A stretch of 64,000 nucleotides of DNA. It comes from Pseudomonas profundi (GTDB lineage: Bacteria > Pseudomonadota > Gammaproteobacteria > Pseudomonadales > Pseudomonadaceae). The notes under the pieces are model-generated. The model did not search any database. It had not been told where the DNA came from and worked only from the letters and a program-made list of their open reading frames with translations. Shown one piece after another: positions 18,006 to 29,278 of the stretch. Location of the stretch: assembly GCF_008638305.1 (NCBI RefSeq), contig NZ_VTPZ01000005.1:201444-265443 (forward strand). Direction: 5' to 3'. Position 1 is the first letter of the stretch, and each line of letters begins with the position of its first letter. The position numbers and the translations under genes are program-made.

Positions 18006-18869
18006 ATGAATATTGATTTAAGTGGTAAGCGAGTGATCATTACAGGCGCCTCCCGCGGCATTGGCCGAGCGATTGCCAGAGCGTTTGCGGCGGATAGTGC
18101 CAAGGTCGCTATCTGCGCGCGCGATGCGCAGGCTGTTGCGGAAGCCGGCAACGAACTGGAGCGCAGCGCAGCGGCCGTGATAGCCCGCTCGGTCGATGTC
18201 ACTGATACCGCTGCGGTCCAGGCATTCGTTGCAGAAGTCACCGAAGCCTGGGGCGGTGTGGATGTGCTGGTCAATAACGCAGGCCAGGGTAAAGGCGGCA
18301 ATCTGGATAGCCTCACGCCCGAAGACATTCTTGCCCATGCCAACGTGTTGCAAATGGGTCACTTTCGCTTTGTTCAGGCTGTTGTGCCTTTCATGCGCAA
18401 GCAGCGCTGGGGCAGAATCGTTGAGATCAATGCACTGGCAGGCGTGGTGCCCACTCCCGAAGGGATTCCGTCGGTCATCAACCGCGCCTCCTGCGTAGCC
18501 CTTTCGAAATCGCTTGGCATGTCGCTGCCCAAGGACAATATCCTCGTCAACACACTGAACATGGGCTGGATCGATACCGGGCAATGGGATCGGCATTTCA
18601 AGGAAATGGGCCCCGGCGTAACCCGGGAAGAGTTTGATGCGATGGTCATGAAAGTGGTGCCGGTCGGTCGATATGGTCAGCCGGAGGACGTGGCGGGCAT
18701 GGTGCTGTTCCTCGCCAGCGATTACGCAAGTTTTATCAGCGGCGCATCAATCGACATCGCTGGCGGAATGGGTGGCCAGATCGCCTACTACCCCACGCTC
18801 AAGCGCGATTTTGCTGAAGCCATCAGACAAAGACGCGAACAGACGAGCCAGAGCGAGCCGGGGGAGTGA
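18006..18869 (+). CDS. Atypical SDR family oxidoreductase
   Basis: This 287-residue SDR fold has an intact nucleotide loop GASRGIG (14-20) and NNAG (90-93), but the active site is unusual. The strand that should carry the catalytic Ser reads VEINALAG, and the YxxxK position reads SVINR (Ser156 to Arg160), so Ser, Tyr and Lys are all missing. The C-terminus (QPEDVAGMVLFLASDYASFISGASIDIAGGMGG) is normal. The start at 18006 follows ACGGAGAATGT. It is alone on its strand, divergent from DUF1302 and convergent with the LysR gene. The substrate is unknown and classical dehydrogenase chemistry is doubtful. Confidence 0.85.
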   Translation: MNIDLSGKRVIITGASRGIGRAIARAFAADSAKVAICARDAQAVAEAGNELERSAAAVIARSVDVTDTAAVQAFVAEVTEAWGGVDVLVNNAGQGKGGNLDSLTPEDILAHANVLQMGHFRFVQAVVPFMRKQRWGRIVEINALAGVVPTPEGIPSVINRASCVALSKSLGMSLPKDNILVNTLNMGWIDTGQWDRHFKEMGPGVTREEFDAMVMKVVPVGRYGQPEDVAGMVLFLASDYASFISGASIDIAGGMGGQIAYYPTLKRDFAEAIRQRREQTSQSEPGE

Positions 18870-18886
18870 TGTCCTGGCACATCACC

Positions 18887-18940
18887 CTAGGGTCTGTTGC
18901 CGTTTCGGCACGGCCGCGACGAAACGGCAACAGACCCTAG
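18887..18940. repeat. Perfect 21-bp inverted repeat with 12-base loop
   Basis: Arms 18887-18907 and 18920-18940 are exact reverse complements (CTAGGGTCTGTTGCCGTTTC is the start of the left arm). It lies in the 72-base gap between the convergent SDR and LysR genes. There is no T-run, so it could be a bidirectional terminator or a dispersed palindromic element; only a genome search can tell. Confidence 0.7.
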
Positions 18941-18941
18941 C

Positions 18942-19850
18942 TCAGGACCCACAAGCATGAATGAGGAATTGCTGGAAGGCGCTGGCAGCCTCGTTCAGGC
19001 TTGCGCCTTCACGCCACAGCAAGCCCAGTTCCATCGGCGGTACGGCGTCGGTAAGCGGACGAATTTCGATTTTCTTGCCTTCCAGCGACCAGGCGCGGTA
19101 CAGCATGTCCGACAGAATGGTCACTCCGAAACCGTGTGCCACCAGCCCGCGCAACGATTCCATCGAAGAGGTACGAAAAGCCACCTGCGGCTCTAGGCTC
19201 TGGCTATGCCAGTAGCGCAGCGCCGATGTCTCGCCTTCATCCACCGTGGGCATGATATAGGCGTATCCGGCAACATCCTTCAAGGTGATGGACGCCGACT
19301 GCATCAGGGGATGGGTGGAAGCCAGCCACAATTGACGGCGAGACCTGATCAACACGCTGTGCTCCAGGCCGCCGAGATCGCTGGCATTGGAGATCACGGT
19401 CAACCCCACGTCGAGCTCACCCGAGCTGACTGCCGCCTCGATATTGCTTCGATCCATATCGATCAGGTCGATTTCGACGTCGGGGTAGCTGCGCTTGAAC
19501 CGCGCCAGCAAATTGGGCAGAAAGTAGCCCAGCACCGTATAGGTCGCCCCTACCCTGACCACACCGCTGATCGCATGGCTGAGAAAAAACGGCTCGCTGA
19601 GCGCATCCTGCAGCGTATCGAGAATGTGACTTGCGTGCTGAAAGAACTTGTTGCCCTCCGCTGTGAGGCTGACGCCGTAGGGCATCCGCTCGAACAGCTT
19701 CACGCCCAGGCGCTCCTCCAGCTGCATGACCGCAGTGGTGATGGCCGACTGCGATACATGCACCTTGCTGGCCGCCTGGGAAAACTGGCCGGTCTCCGCA
19801 GCGGCAACGAAATAGCGCAACTGGCGCATCGAAACGTCATGGTTTGCCAT
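18942..19850 (-). CDS. LysR family transcriptional regulator
   Basis: This is a 302-residue LTTR. Its N-terminal winged helix-turn-helix reads QLRYFVAAAETGQFSQAASKVHVSQSAIT (9-37), followed by the linker helix LEERLGVKLFER. The C-terminal 210 residues are the two-lobed effector domain. It is divergent from the 2-oxoacid oxidoreductase that heads the leucine cluster, the classic LTTR arrangement, so it is the best candidate regulator of that operon. This differs from the MerR-type LiuR known for P. aeruginosa liu genes. Confidence 0.9.
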   Translation of the reverse strand: MANHDVSMRQLRYFVAAAETGQFSQAASKVHVSQSAITTAVMQLEERLGVKLFERMPYGVSLTAEGNKFFQHASHILDTLQDALSEPFFLSHAISGVVRVGATYTVLGYFLPNLLARFKRSYPDVEIDLIDMDRSNIEAAVSSGELDVGLTVISNASDLGGLEHSVLIRSRRQLWLASTHPLMQSASITLKDVAGYAYIMPTVDEGETSALRYWHSQSLEPQVAFRTSSMESLRGLVAHGFGVTILSDMLYRAWSLEGKKIEIRPLTDAVPPMELGLLWREGASLNEAASAFQQFLIHACGS

Positions 19851-19859
19851 TTGTTTTTC

Positions 19860-19873
19860 AGATACCTATATCT
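19860..19873. promoter_or_regulatory. Candidate LysR-type operator
   Basis: AGATA-CCTA-TATCT is a short palindrome 10 bases upstream of the LysR start and about 108 bases before the oxidoreductase start. It resembles the T-N11-A style LTTR box in placement. Only symmetry and location support it. Confidence 0.4.
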
Positions 19874-19980
19874 AGTTTTTATAAATTTACGATACCCGCC
19901 GCCCTTCATATACTCCAGTCAATCCGTACTACCGTGCATTGCAGTAGCCATAAACAGAACAAGACAGGTAATGATCAGCC

Positions 19981-22900
19981 ATGGGAACTTCCCTCTCGCT
20001 TGACGACAAGTATACGCAGATAAGCGGCTATCAATTGATGACCGGAGTCCAGGCGCTGGTCCGGCTGCCGCTTATGCAACGCCAGCGCGATCTGGCTGCG
20101 GGGCTGAATACCGCTGGCTTTGTTTCGGGCTATAGAGGCTCACCACTCGGCGGCTTCGACCAGCATCTGTGGCGCGCCCGGGAATACCTGAAAGAGAGCC
20201 ACACCCATTTCCAGCCAGGCGTTAACGAAGAGCTGGCCGCCACCTCCATCTGGGGCACCCAGCAGGTCAACATCTTTGAGGGCGCCACCTATGACGGCGT
20301 ATTCGGCATGTGGTACGGCAAAGGTCCGGGCGTGGACCGCTCCGGAGACGTCTTCCGGCATGCCAATGCTGCCGGCACCTCGAAGTTCGGTGGTGTACTG
20401 GCCGTCGCCGGTGATGACCATGGCGCCCGCTCCTCTTCACTGCCGCACCAGACAGAGCATATATTCAAAGCCGTGATGATGCCGGTTCTGGCACCTTCTG
20501 GCGTGCAGGAATACCTGGATTACGGCATTCACGGTTGGGCCATGTCCCGTTACTCCGGTTGCTGGGTGGCGCTGAAAGCCGTCGCCGATACCGTTGAGAG
20601 CGCAGCGATTGTCGATATCGATCCGTTCCGCGTCGAATCGATCATTCCCGACTTCCAGATTCCCGAAGGCGGCCTGAACATCCGCTGGCCCGATCCGCCG
20701 CTGGCTCAGGAACAGCGCCTGCTCGAACACAAGCTGTATGCCGCCTTGGCCTATGCCCGCGCCAACCGTATCGACCGCGTGGTCATGGACTCACCCAACG
20801 CCCGGATCGGCATCATCACCGCAGGCAAATCGTACTTGGATGTGTGCCAGGCGCTTGAGATGCTCGGCATCGATGCAGAACAGGCCCAGCAGATGGGACT
20901 GCGCGTTTACAAAGTGGGCATGGTCTGGCCCCTCGAAGCCGAAGGCGTACGCCATTTCGCTGAAGGCCTGGAAGAGATCATCGTGGTGGAGGAAAAGCGC
21001 CACATGATCGAGTACCAGATGAAGGAAGAGCTGTATAACTGGCGCGAGGACGTGCGGCCACGCATCGTCGGCAAGTTCGACGACAAGGGCGAGTGGAGCA
21101 TGCCCCACACTGATTGGCTGCTGCCGGCCATCAGTGAGCTGACGCCGGCGCACATCGCCCGCGCCCTGGCCAAGCGGATTCTGCGCCTGCGTCCGGACGA
21201 CAGATTGCAGAACCGCTTGCAGCAGCTCGAAGCACAGCTCACCACCAAGAACGTAATGGGCGCGCTGATGGATCGGGTACCTCACTACTGTTCGGGCTGC
21301 CCGCACAACATCTCCACCAAGGTGCCGGAAGGCAGTCGGGCGCTGGCGGGTATCGGCTGTCACTACATGGCCGCGTGGATCTATCCGCAAACCCAGACCT
21401 TCAGCCAGATGGGCGGTGAAGGCGTAGCCTGGATTGGCCAGGCGCCGTTTACCACCACCAAGCACGTATTCGCCAACCTGGGCGACGGCACCTACTTCCA
21501 TTCCGGCATCCTGGCAATCCGCGCAGCGGTCGCTGCCAAGGCGCAGATCACCTACAAGATTCTGTACAACGATGCCGTAGCCATGACCGGCGGACAACCG
21601 GTTGACGGCACTCTGACCGTGCCGCAGATCACCCAGCAACTGGCTGCTGAGGGGGTCAAGCGTATTGCCGTGGTGACCGACGAGCCGGAAAAATACGAAT
21701 CGGTGAAGAACCTGGCCGACGGCGTGCCAGTCCTGCACCGTGACGAAATGGAAAAGCTGCAGCAGGAGCTGCGCGAGTTCGACGGCGTGTCCGCTATCGT
21801 TTACGACCAGACCTGCGCTGCCGAAAAACGCCGCCGCCGCAAGCGCGGCAAGTTCCCTGATCCGGCGCGCCGGGTGGTCATCAACCAGGCGGTTTGCGAA
21901 GGTTGCGGCGATTGCAGCAGCAAATCCAACTGCATGTCGGTGGTGACCGTCGATACCGAATTCGGCCAGAAGCGCAGCATCGACCAGTCATCGTGCAACA
22001 AGGACTTCTCCTGCCTGTCCGGCTTTTGCCCGAGCTTCGTAACCGTGGAAGGCGGCGCATTGCGCAAGGCCAAGGCGCTGGGCAACACCGGTGACGATGA
22101 ATGGCATCTGCCAACGCCGGCCATGGCCTCACTGGATCAGCCCTACAGCATTCTGGTCACTGGCGTGGGCGGCACCGGCGTGGTGACCATCGGCGCCTTG
22201 CTCGGCATGGCTGCCTACATCGAAGGCAAAGGCGTGCTGAACCTGGATATGGCCGGCATGGCGCAGAAAGGCGGCGCCGTGTGGTCGCATATCCGCATCG
22301 CTGCCGAGCAATCGCAGCTACATGCACCGCGCATTGCTGCAGGCGAAACCAGTCTGCTGCTGGGTTGCGATCTGGTGGTCAGCGCCAACAACGAGACCCT
22401 GGAAAAGCTCCGCCACGGCGTGACCCATGCCGTGGTGAATTCGGACGAAAGCATCACCAGCGAGTTCGTACGCACCTTTGCCCTGCAGGCCGAGAGCGGC
22501 AACCTCGAAGCCCATCCCGATCCCAAGTTCCGCACCCAGGCCATGTCGGCGCAGATTGCTGAAGCGGTTGGCGAGGGTCAGTCCAGTTTCCTGGATGCCA
22601 GTCGTATCGCCACCGTACTGATGGGCGACTCGATTGCCACCAACACCTTCATGCTCGGCTTCGCCTATCAGAAGGGCTGGCTACCTGTCGCGCAAGAATC
22701 GCTGGTCCAGGCCATCGAGCTGAACGGCACCGCAATCGAGTTCAACCTCAAGGCATTCGATTGGGGCCGCCGCGCCGCCGCTGATTTGCCGCGCCTGCGC
22801 AGCCTGATCGACAGCAACAGCAGCAAAGCCGCAGCGCAACCGCTGTCGCAGAATCTGGATGAGGTCATTCAGCGCCGTATCGCCACTCTTACCGAGTATC

Positions 22901-23544
22901 AGAACGCCAAACTGGGTGACAAATACCTGGCGCGCGTGCAGCAGTTCCGCGAGGCTGAAACGCGAATCGCTGGCGAGCCGGGCAAGCTGACCGAGACCGT
23001 CGCACGTAATTACTTCAAGGTGCTGGCTACCAAGGACGAATACGAAGTGGCGCGGCTGTATACCAACGGCGATTTCATGAAAAAGATCGAAGCGCAGTTC
23101 GAGGGCAACTACAAGCTCAACTTCCACCTGGCTCCGCCCATCATGAACAACGCCAAGCCAGGCGAAGAACCAAAAAAACGCAGCTTCGGCCCGTGGATGA
23201 TGCGCAGCTTCAAGTTGCTGGCACGTCTGAAGTTCCTGCGTAATTCGGTCATCGATCCCTTTGGCTATACCGCCGAGCGCAAGGTAGAACGCGAATGGCT
23301 GGCGACCTACGAAGGCATTCTTGACGAGGTGCTCGACAAGCTGACCGCAGAGAAACTGCAAACCGCCGTAGAGCTTACCAACCTGCCAGACATCGTTCGC
23401 GGCTACGGTCCGGTCAAGGAGCGTTTCCTGGATCAGGCCCGCATTCAGCACGCCCGGCTGCTATCGGCATGGCGCAATGAGCGCAAAGCGGAATTTCACG
23501 ACGCCACCGCCAAGGATGCGCGCATCCAGGCCACGCAGCTATAA
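19981..23544 (+). CDS. Fused indolepyruvate-type 2-oxoacid:ferredoxin oxidoreductase
   Basis: This 1187-residue protein joins the catalytic and gamma parts of an archaeal-type IorA/IorB enzyme. The N-terminal pyrimidine-binding part contains [14 protein letters not shown] (about 80-93). A CSGCPHN segment near 436-442 and [11 protein letters not shown] belong to the TPP half. A cysteine cluster [13 protein letters not shown] near 638-650 plus CxxxxxCxxxxCP near 671-682 provides Fe-S ligands. The gamma domain begins at [15 protein letters not shown] (about 728). The family oxidatively decarboxylates 2-oxoacids to acyl-CoA. Placed directly upstream of liuA, it probably makes isovaleryl-CoA from 4-methyl-2-oxopentanoate (inference); arylpyruvates are the alternative. 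Confidence 0.9.
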   Translation: MGTSLSLDDKYTQISGYQLMTGVQALVRLPLMQRQRDLAAGLNTAGFVSGYRGSPLGGFDQHLWRAREYLKESHTHFQPGVNEELAATSIWGTQQVNIFEGATYDGVFGMWYGKGPGVDRSGDVFRHANAAGTSKFGGVLAVAGDDHGARSSSLPHQTEHIFKAVMMPVLAPSGVQEYLDYGIHGWAMSRYSGCWVALKAVADTVESAAIVDIDPFRVESIIPDFQIPEGGLNIRWPDPPLAQEQRLLEHKLYAALAYARANRIDRVVMDSPNARIGIITAGKSYLDVCQALEMLGIDAEQAQQMGLRVYKVGMVWPLEAEGVRHFAEGLEEIIVVEEKRHMIEYQMKEELYNWREDVRPRIVGKFDDKGEWSMPHTDWLLPAISELTPAHIARALAKRILRLRPDDRLQNRLQQLEAQLTTKNVMGALMDRVPHYCSGCPHNISTKVPEGSRALAGIGCHYMAAWIYPQTQTFSQMGGEGVAWIGQAPFTTTKHVFANLGDGTYFHSGILAIRAAVAAKAQITYKILYNDAVAMTGGQPVDGTLTVPQITQQLAAEGVKRIAVVTDEPEKYESVKNLADGVPVLHRDEMEKLQQELREFDGVSAIVYDQTCAAEKRRRRKRGKFPDPARRVVINQAVCEGCGDCSSKSNCMSVVTVDTEFGQKRSIDQSSCNKDFSCLSGFCPSFVTVEGGALRKAKALGNTGDDEWHLPTPAMASLDQPYSILVTGVGGTGVVTIGALLGMAAYIEGKGVLNLDMAGMAQKGGAVWSHIRIAAEQSQLHAPRIAAGETSLLLGCDLVVSANNETLEKLRHGVTHAVVNSDESITSEFVRTFALQAESGNLEAHPDPKFRTQAMSAQIAEAVGEGQSSFLDASRIATVLMGDSIATNTFMLGFAYQKGWLPVAQESLVQAIELNGTAIEFNLKAFDWGRRAAADLPRLRSLIDSNSSKAAAQPLSQNLDEVIQRRIATLTEYQNAKLGDKYLARVQQFREAETRIAGEPGKLTETVARNYFKVLATKDEYEVARLYTNGDFMKKIEAQFEGNYKLNFHLAPPIMNNAKPGEEPKKRSFGPWMMRSFKLLARLKFLRNSVIDPFGYTAERKVEREWLATYEGILDEVLDKLTAEKLQTAVELTNLPDIVRGYGPVKERFLDQARIQHARLLSAWRNERKAEFHDATAKDARIQATQL

Positions 23545-23569
23545 ACATAAGAACAGGAGATTACATAGT

Positions 23570-24751
23570 ATGAGCGCTATACCCGGACTGGACTTCTTCC
23601 TTGGTGAAGACATCGACATGCTGCGTGATTCGGTTGCCGGCTTTGCTGCCAAGGAAATCGCCCCGCGTGCCGCCGAAGCCGACCGCACCGACGAGTTTCC
23701 GATGGATCTGTGGCGCAAATTTGGCGACATGGGCCTGCTTGGTCTTACCGTGGCCGAAGAATACGGCGGCTCGGGTATGGGCTATCTGGCGCATATGATC
23801 GCCATGGAAGAAATTTCCCGCGCAGCCGGCGGTATCGGCTTGTCCTACGGAGCGCATTCGAACTTGTGCGTGAACCAGATTCACCGCAACGGCAGCGAAG
23901 CGCAGAAGCAGAAGTTCCTGCCCAAGCTGATCTCCGGCGAGCACATCGGCGCCCTGGCCATGAGTGAGCCGAATGCCGGCTCTGATGTGGTCTCCATGAA
24001 ACTGCGCGCCGACAAGAAAGGCGACCGTTACGTGTTGAACGGCACCAAGATGTGGATCACCAACGGACCTGATTGCCACGTGTTGGTGGTCTACGCCAAG
24101 ACCGATCTCGCCGCTGGTGCCAAAGGCATGACTGCCTTTATCCTGGATACCAATACCCCTGGTTTCTCCGTTGCGCAGAAGCTCGACAAGCTCGGCATGC
24201 GCGGCTCGCACACCGGCGAGCTGGTATTCAACAACGTTGAGATCCCGGAAGAAAACATTCTCGGCGGCCTGGGTGAAGGCACCAAGGTGCTGATGAGCGG
24301 CCTGGACTATGAACGCGCGGTGCTGAGCGGTGGCCCGATGGGCCTGATGCAGGCGTCCATGGACATCGTCACGCCCTATATTCATGACCGCAAGCAGTTC
24401 GGTCAGAGCATCGGCGAGTTCCAGCTCATTCAGGGCAAGGTCGCTGACATGTACAGCACCCTCCAGGCGTGCCGCGCCTATCTCTACAGCGTCGGCAAAT
24501 ACCTCGACGCCATGGGCAGCGGGCATGTCCGCCAGGTGCGCAAGGATTGTGCGGGCGTGATCCTGTATACCGCCGAAAAAGCCACGTGGATGGCCGGTGA
24601 AGCAATCCAGATCCTCGGCGGCAATGGCTATATTAATGACTACCCCACCGGCCGCATCTGGCGTGACGCAAAACTGTACGAGATTGGCGCAGGCACCAGC
24701 GAAATTCGGCGCATGCTGATCGGGCGCGAACTGTTCAACGAGACCCGGTGA
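23570..24751 (+). CDS. liuA: Isovaleryl-CoA dehydrogenase
   Basis: This is a 393-residue acyl-CoA dehydrogenase. The catalytic base Glu248 lies in [14 protein letters not shown] on helix G, the position specific to isovaleryl-CoA dehydrogenases; most other family members use a later Glu. FAD and substrate motifs are present: [34 protein letters not shown] and the final [12 protein letters not shown]. It oxidises isovaleryl-CoA to 3-methylcrotonyl-CoA and passes electrons to ETF. ATG 23570 follows ACAGGAGATTA, 25 bases after the upstream stop. Confidence 0.95.
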   Translation: MSAIPGLDFFLGEDIDMLRDSVAGFAAKEIAPRAAEADRTDEFPMDLWRKFGDMGLLGLTVAEEYGGSGMGYLAHMIAMEEISRAAGGIGLSYGAHSNLCVNQIHRNGSEAQKQKFLPKLISGEHIGALAMSEPNAGSDVVSMKLRADKKGDRYVLNGTKMWITNGPDCHVLVVYAKTDLAAGAKGMTAFILDTNTPGFSVAQKLDKLGMRGSHTGELVFNNVEIPEENILGGLGEGTKVLMSGLDYERAVLSGGPMGLMQASMDIVTPYIHDRKQFGQSIGEFQLIQGKVADMYSTLQACRAYLYSVGKYLDAMGSGHVRQVRKDCAGVILYTAEKATWMAGEAIQILGGNGYINDYPTGRIWRDAKLYEIGAGTSEIRRMLIGRELFNETR

Positions 24752-24791
24752 AGCCCCTCATAAAAAGCGCCCTTATAAAAAGAGATAACCC

Positions 24792-26399
24792 ATGAGCATT
24801 CTCAACAGTCAAATCAACCGCAACGCGCCAGAATATGCGGTTAACTGCTCGGCCATGCAGACACTGGTGACGGACCTGCGCGAGTTGCTGGCGCGCGTTG
24901 CCGAAGGCGGCGGCGCCAAGGCCCAGGAGCGCCACCTCTCGCGCGGCAAACTGTTGCCCCGCCAGCGCATCGATGCCCTGCTCGACCCAGGTTCGCCGTT
25001 TCTGGAAATCGGCCAACTGACCGCCCATGAGGTCTACGGCGAAGACGTGCCCGCCGCCGGTCTGATCGCCGGTCTAGGGCGTGTGGAAGGTGTCGAATGC
25101 ATGATCGTGGCCAACGACGCAACGGTCAAAGGCGGCTCCTATTATCCGCTGACAGTTAAGAAGCACCTGCGCGCGCAGACCATTGCCCAGCAGAACCGCC
25201 TGCCGTGCATCTATCTGGTGGATTCCGGCGGCGCCAACCTGCCACGCCAGGATGAGGTCTTTCCCGACCGCGAGCACTTCGGCCGCATCTTCTTCAACCA
25301 GGCCAACATGAGCGCCCAGGGCATTCCGCAGATTGCCGTGGTCATGGGCTCCTGTACCGCTGGCGGCGCGTATGTGCCAGCGATGGCAGACGAAGCCATC
25401 ATGGTGCGCAACCAGGCAACCATTTTTCTTGCCGGCCCACCGCTGGTCAAGGCCGCCACCGGTGAAGTGGTCAGCGCCGAGGATCTGGGCGGCGCCGATG
25501 TGCACTGCAAGACCTCAGGCGTGGCCGATCACTATGCCGAGAACGACGAACACGCCCTGGCCCTGGCCCGGCGCTGCATCGCCAATCTGAACTGGCGCAA
25601 GCAGGGTGAGCTGAACTGCCGCGCACCAATCAACCCGCGCTACGCCAGCGACGAGCTATACGGCATCATCCCGGCCGATGCCAAGCAACCCTTTGATGTG
25701 CGCGAAGTGATTGCCCGCCTAGTCGACGACAGCCAGTTCGATGAATTCAAGGCGCTGTATGGCACCACGCTGGTATGCGGCTTTGCCCATCTGCATGGGC
25801 ATCCGGTAGCGATCCTGGCGAACAACGGCATCCTCTTCGCCGAGTCCGCGCAGAAAGGCGCCCACTTTATCGAACTGGCCTGCCAGCGCGGCATTCCGCT
25901 GCTGTTCCTGCAAAACATCACCGGCTTTATGGTCGGTCAGAAATACGAGGCCGGTGGTATCGCCAAGCACGGCGCCAAACTGGTTACCGCTGTGGCCTGC
26001 GCCCAGGTGCCAAAATTCACCGTGATCATCGGTGGCAGCTTCGGTGCCGGCAACTACGGCATGTGTGGCCGCGCCTACGATCCCCGTTTCCTGTGGATGT
26101 GGCCCAATGCTCGCATTTCGGTGATGGGCGGCGAACAGGCAGCAGGCGTGCTGGTGCAGGTCAAGCATGAGCAGGCTGAACGCGCCGGCGAGACCTTCAG
26201 CGCCGAGCAGGAACAGACGCTGCGCAAACCGATTCTTGAGCAGTACGAGCGGCAGGGTCATCCCTACTATTCCAGCGCGCGGTTATGGGACGACGGGGTA
26301 ATTGACCCGGCGCAGACCCGCGACGTGCTCGGTCTGGCGATATCGGCCGCGCTAAATGCGCCTATTGCACCGACCCGCTTTGGGGTGTTCAGGATGTGA
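24792..26399 (+). CDS. liuB: Methylcrotonoyl-CoA carboxylase carboxyltransferase (beta) subunit
   Basis: This 535-residue protein has two crotonase-like carboxyltransferase lobes. The N-lobe has [20 protein letters not shown] and [13 protein letters not shown]; the C-lobe has [23 protein letters not shown] and [16 protein letters not shown]. The length matches known MCC beta subunits. It transfers the carboxyl group from carboxybiotin on LiuD to 3-methylcrotonyl-CoA. It begins 40 bases after liuA with AAAGAGATAACCC before the ATG. Confidence 0.95.
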   Translation: MSILNSQINRNAPEYAVNCSAMQTLVTDLRELLARVAEGGGAKAQERHLSRGKLLPRQRIDALLDPGSPFLEIGQLTAHEVYGEDVPAAGLIAGLGRVEGVECMIVANDATVKGGSYYPLTVKKHLRAQTIAQQNRLPCIYLVDSGGANLPRQDEVFPDREHFGRIFFNQANMSAQGIPQIAVVMGSCTAGGAYVPAMADEAIMVRNQATIFLAGPPLVKAATGEVVSAEDLGGADVHCKTSGVADHYAENDEHALALARRCIANLNWRKQGELNCRAPINPRYASDELYGIIPADAKQPFDVREVIARLVDDSQFDEFKALYGTTLVCGFAHLHGHPVAILANNGILFAESAQKGAHFIELACQRGIPLLFLQNITGFMVGQKYEAGGIAKHGAKLVTAVACAQVPKFTVIIGGSFGAGNYGMCGRAYDPRFLWMWPNARISVMGGEQAAGVLVQVKHEQAERAGETFSAEQEQTLRKPILEQYERQGHPYYSSARLWDDGVIDPAQTRDVLGLAISAALNAPIAPTRFGVFRM

Positions 26400-26459
26400 T
26401 TGCTTTCAGCTGCCGCTTCACCCAGGCGGCTGATTGCCACAACACGGATTGAGAAAGCC

Positions 26460-27254
26460 ATGACCAGCTTCAAGACAATCGAACTCGAATACAGCGACAA
26501 CGGCGTAGCAACCCTGTGGCTGAACCGGCCCGAACGCAACAACGCGTTCAATGCCGAGATGATCCGTGAGCTGCTGGCAGCCATGGATGAGGTTCAGGCC
26601 GCCAAAGGGCTGCGGTTTCTCCTGCTGCGCGGGCGCGGCAAGCACTTTTCTGCCGGAGCCGATCTGGCCTGGATGCAGGAGTGCGCCAAGCTCGATTATC
26701 AGGCCAACCTGAGTGATGCCCGAGAACTTGGGCAACTGATGGCCAGTCTGGCGCAGCTCAGCCTGCCGACTCTGGCCGTGGTACACGGGGCAGCCTTTGG
26801 TGGTGCGCTGGGTTTGATCAGTTGCTGCGATATCGCTATTGGCACCAACGACAGCCTGTATAGCCTGTCCGAGGTGCGTATCGGCTTGCTTCCCGCAGTC
26901 ATCAGCCCCTATGTAGTGCAAGCCATCGGGCAACGGGCGGCGCGCCGCTACGCCCTGACCGCCGAGCGTTTCAGCGGTGAACGGGCGCGGGAACTGGGAT
27001 TGCTCGCCGAATGCTATCCGGCCGAGAAGCTGGACGTGGCGCTACAGGAGTGGGTCGATAACCTGCTGCTGAACAGCCCCCAGGCCATGAATGCGACCAA
27101 GGCGCTTATGCAGACCGTCAAGCACGGTGAACTGACCGGGGAAGTACGCAGTTATACCGAAGCGGCCATTGCCGGCATCCGGGTCAGCGCGGAAGGTCAG
27201 GAAGGCCTGAGCGCCTTTCTGGAAAAGCGCAAACCGGCATGGCAGCCAGACTGA
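26460..27254 (+). CDS. liuC: Methylglutaconyl-CoA hydratase (crotonase family)
   Basis: This is a 264-residue crotonase. The oxyanion-hole segments are HFSAGADLAWM and the GGALGL turn. The first hydratase Glu position is Gly (GGALGLISCCD), while the second is kept in SLSEVRIGLLPAV, as in the LiuC/AUH branch as I know it. It hydrates 3-methylglutaconyl-CoA to HMG-CoA. The ATG at 26460 follows TTGAGAAAGCC; the upstream reading starting right at the liuB stop has no ribosome site. Confidence 0.93.
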   Translation: MTSFKTIELEYSDNGVATLWLNRPERNNAFNAEMIRELLAAMDEVQAAKGLRFLLLRGRGKHFSAGADLAWMQECAKLDYQANLSDARELGQLMASLAQLSLPTLAVVHGAAFGGALGLISCCDIAIGTNDSLYSLSEVRIGLLPAVISPYVVQAIGQRAARRYALTAERFSGERARELGLLAECYPAEKLDVALQEWVDNLLLNSPQAMNATKALMQTVKHGELTGEVRSYTEAAIAGIRVSAEGQEGLSAFLEKRKPAWQPD

Positions 27255-27322
27255 GAGCTACCCGGTAAAGATAGTGAAAACCGAACAACATAAAACTTCG
27301 CCATGATGTGGGACGAACAAAA

Positions 27323-29278
27323 ATGATCAATACCCTGCTTATCGCCAACCGCGGCGAAATTGCCTGCCGGGTCATGCGCACCGCCAGCGAGATGGGCATT
27401 ACCACTGTCTCCGTACACAGTGACGTTGACCGTCAGGCACAGCACGTCCTGCAAGCCGATATAGCCATCGGCCTTGGTGGCGCGAAACCAGCGGACAGCT
27501 ATCTGCTGGTCGACAAGATTCTCGCCGCCGCCCACGCCAGCGGTGCCCAGGCGATTCATCCCGGCTACGGTTTTCTGTCCGAGAATGCCGGTTTTGCCCG
27601 TGCCTGCGAAGAGCAGGGCCTGATCTTCGTCGGGCCACCCGCCTCGGCCATCGATGCCATGGGCAGCAAATCAGCGGCCAAGGCGTTGATGGAAAAGGCC
27701 GGCGTGCCGCTGGTGCCCGGCTACCATGGCGACGAACAGGACCTGCAGACCTTCGTAACGGCTGCCGAGCGCATCGGCTACCCGGTGCTGCTCAAGGCCA
27801 CCGCCGGTGGTGGCGGCAAGGGTATGAAGGTGGTCGAGCGCGAAGCGGATATGGCTGACGCCCTGGCGTCGGCGCAACGCGAAGCCCAGTCCTCCTTTGG
27901 CGATGCGCGCATGCTGGTGGAAAAGTACGTGTTGCAGCCCCGCCACGTGGAAATCCAGGTGTTTGCCGACCAGCATGGCAATGGTGTTTACCTGAACGAA
28001 CGCGACTGTTCGATCCAGCGCCGTCACCAGAAAGTGGTTGAAGAAGCGCCTGCGCCGGGCCTTTCGCCCGAGCTGCGCAAGGCCATGGGCGATGCGGCGG
28101 TGAAAGCTGCCCAGGCTATCGGCTACGTCGGTGCCGGCACGGTGGAGTTTCTGCTGGACGCGCGCGGCGAATTCTTCTTTATGGAAATGAACACCCGCCT
28201 GCAGGTCGAGCATCCGGTCACCGAAGCCATTACCGGACAGGATCTGGTCGCCTGGCAATTGCGGGTGGCCCAGGGCGAGAAGCTCCCGCTGACCCAGGAG
28301 CAGGTGCCGCTGATGGGGCACGCCATTGAGGTGCGCCTGTACGCTGAAGATACCGATAACGACTTTCTCCCGGCCAGCGGCACCCTGCAGCTGTATCGCG
28401 AGCCACCCGCCGGCAAGGGCCGCCGCGTGGACAGCGGCGTTACCGAAGGCGACGTTGTCTCGCCTTTCTACGATCCGATGATCGCCAAACTGATTGCCTG
28501 GGGCGAGACGCGGGAAGAGGCGCGCCTGTCCCTGCTGGCCATGCTGCGCGAGACCGTGGTGGCTGGCGTGCAGACCAACCTGAAGTTCCTGACCCGTATT
28601 CTGGCCCACCCCGCCTTCGCCCAGGCCGAACTGGATACTGGTTTTATTCCGCGTCATGCAGAGCAATTGTTGCCCGCGCCTGAAGCACTTGATGAGCAGT
28701 TCTGGCGCACCGCGGCGAAGGCCTGGTTGCTGGCAATGCCTGGCGCCTCGTCCGTAGCCTCCGGACCTGGCGAATCCAGCCCATGGACTGACCTGACTAG
28801 CTGGCGCGCTGGACTGCCCGCGCAGAGCCGCCTGCACCTGCGTTGTGGTGAGCTGGATCAGCCCTTTGCCGCCGTAGACGTAACCGGCTGCTCGTATTGC
28901 CCGACTACCCAGACGCTATTGATCACCGAGGCGCAGCAGACCCGCCGCCACCGCCTGCTGATCAGCAATGGCGCGCTGTATCTGCACTGGCACAACAGCT
29001 GGCAGCGGATCGATCGATTTGACCCGATTGCTGAAGTGGACCATTCCCACCAGCATGCTGGTGGTTTGCAAGCGCCGATGAATGGCAGCGTCGTGCGCGT
29101 CATGGTCGAGCCAGGCCAACAGGTCGAGGCTGGCGCCGTGCTGCTGGTGCTCGAAGCGATGAAGATGGAACACAGCATTCGCGCAGCCGAAGCCGGCACG
29201 GTGAAGGCAATCTTCTGCGCCGAAGGCGAGCTGATCGCCGAGGGCACTCTGCTGGTGGAAATGGAGGAAGCGCAATGA
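27323..29278 (+). CDS. liuD: Methylcrotonoyl-CoA carboxylase biotin (alpha) subunit
   Basis: This 651-residue protein has biotin carboxylase (about 1-450: IANRGEIACRVMRT, GGGGKGMKVV, the EMNTRLQVEHPVTE motif), a BC-BT linker region, and a C-terminal biotinyl domain with VLEAMKMEHSI, the biotin Lys being near 614. It carboxylates biotin with ATP and bicarbonate for LiuB. ATG 27323 is preferred over a GTG at 27308; GGGACGA precedes it. It overlaps the next gene by four bases (ATGA). Confidence 0.95.
   Translation: MINTLLIANRGEIACRVMRTASEMGITTVSVHSDVDRQAQHVLQADIAIGLGGAKPADSYLLVDKILAAAHASGAQAIHPGYGFLSENAGFARACEEQGLIFVGPPASAIDAMGSKSAAKALMEKAGVPLVPGYHGDEQDLQTFVTAAERIGYPVLLKATAGGGGKGMKVVEREADMADALASAQREAQSSFGDARMLVEKYVLQPRHVEIQVFADQHGNGVYLNERDCSIQRRHQKVVEEAPAPGLSPELRKAMGDAAVKAAQAIGYVGAGTVEFLLDARGEFFFMEMNTRLQVEHPVTEAITGQDLVAWQLRVAQGEKLPLTQEQVPLMGHAIEVRLYAEDTDNDFLPASGTLQLYREPPAGKGRRVDSGVTEGDVVSPFYDPMIAKLIAWGETREEARLSLLAMLRETVVAGVQTNLKFLTRILAHPAFAQAELDTGFIPRHAEQLLPAPEALDEQFWRTAAKAWLLAMPGASSVASGPGESSPWTDLTSWRAGLPAQSRLHLRCGELDQPFAAVDVTGCSYCPTTQTLLITEAQQTRRHRLLISNGALYLHWHNSWQRIDRFDPIAEVDHSHQHAGGLQAPMNGSVVRVMVEPGQQVEAGAVLLVLEAMKMEHSIRAAEAGTVKAIFCAEGELIAEGTLLVEMEEAQ

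Noticed and set aside
27671-28837. 388-codon frame antisense to liuD
   Set aside because: It mirrors a high-GC coding sequence; it has no family likeness, while liuD is certain.
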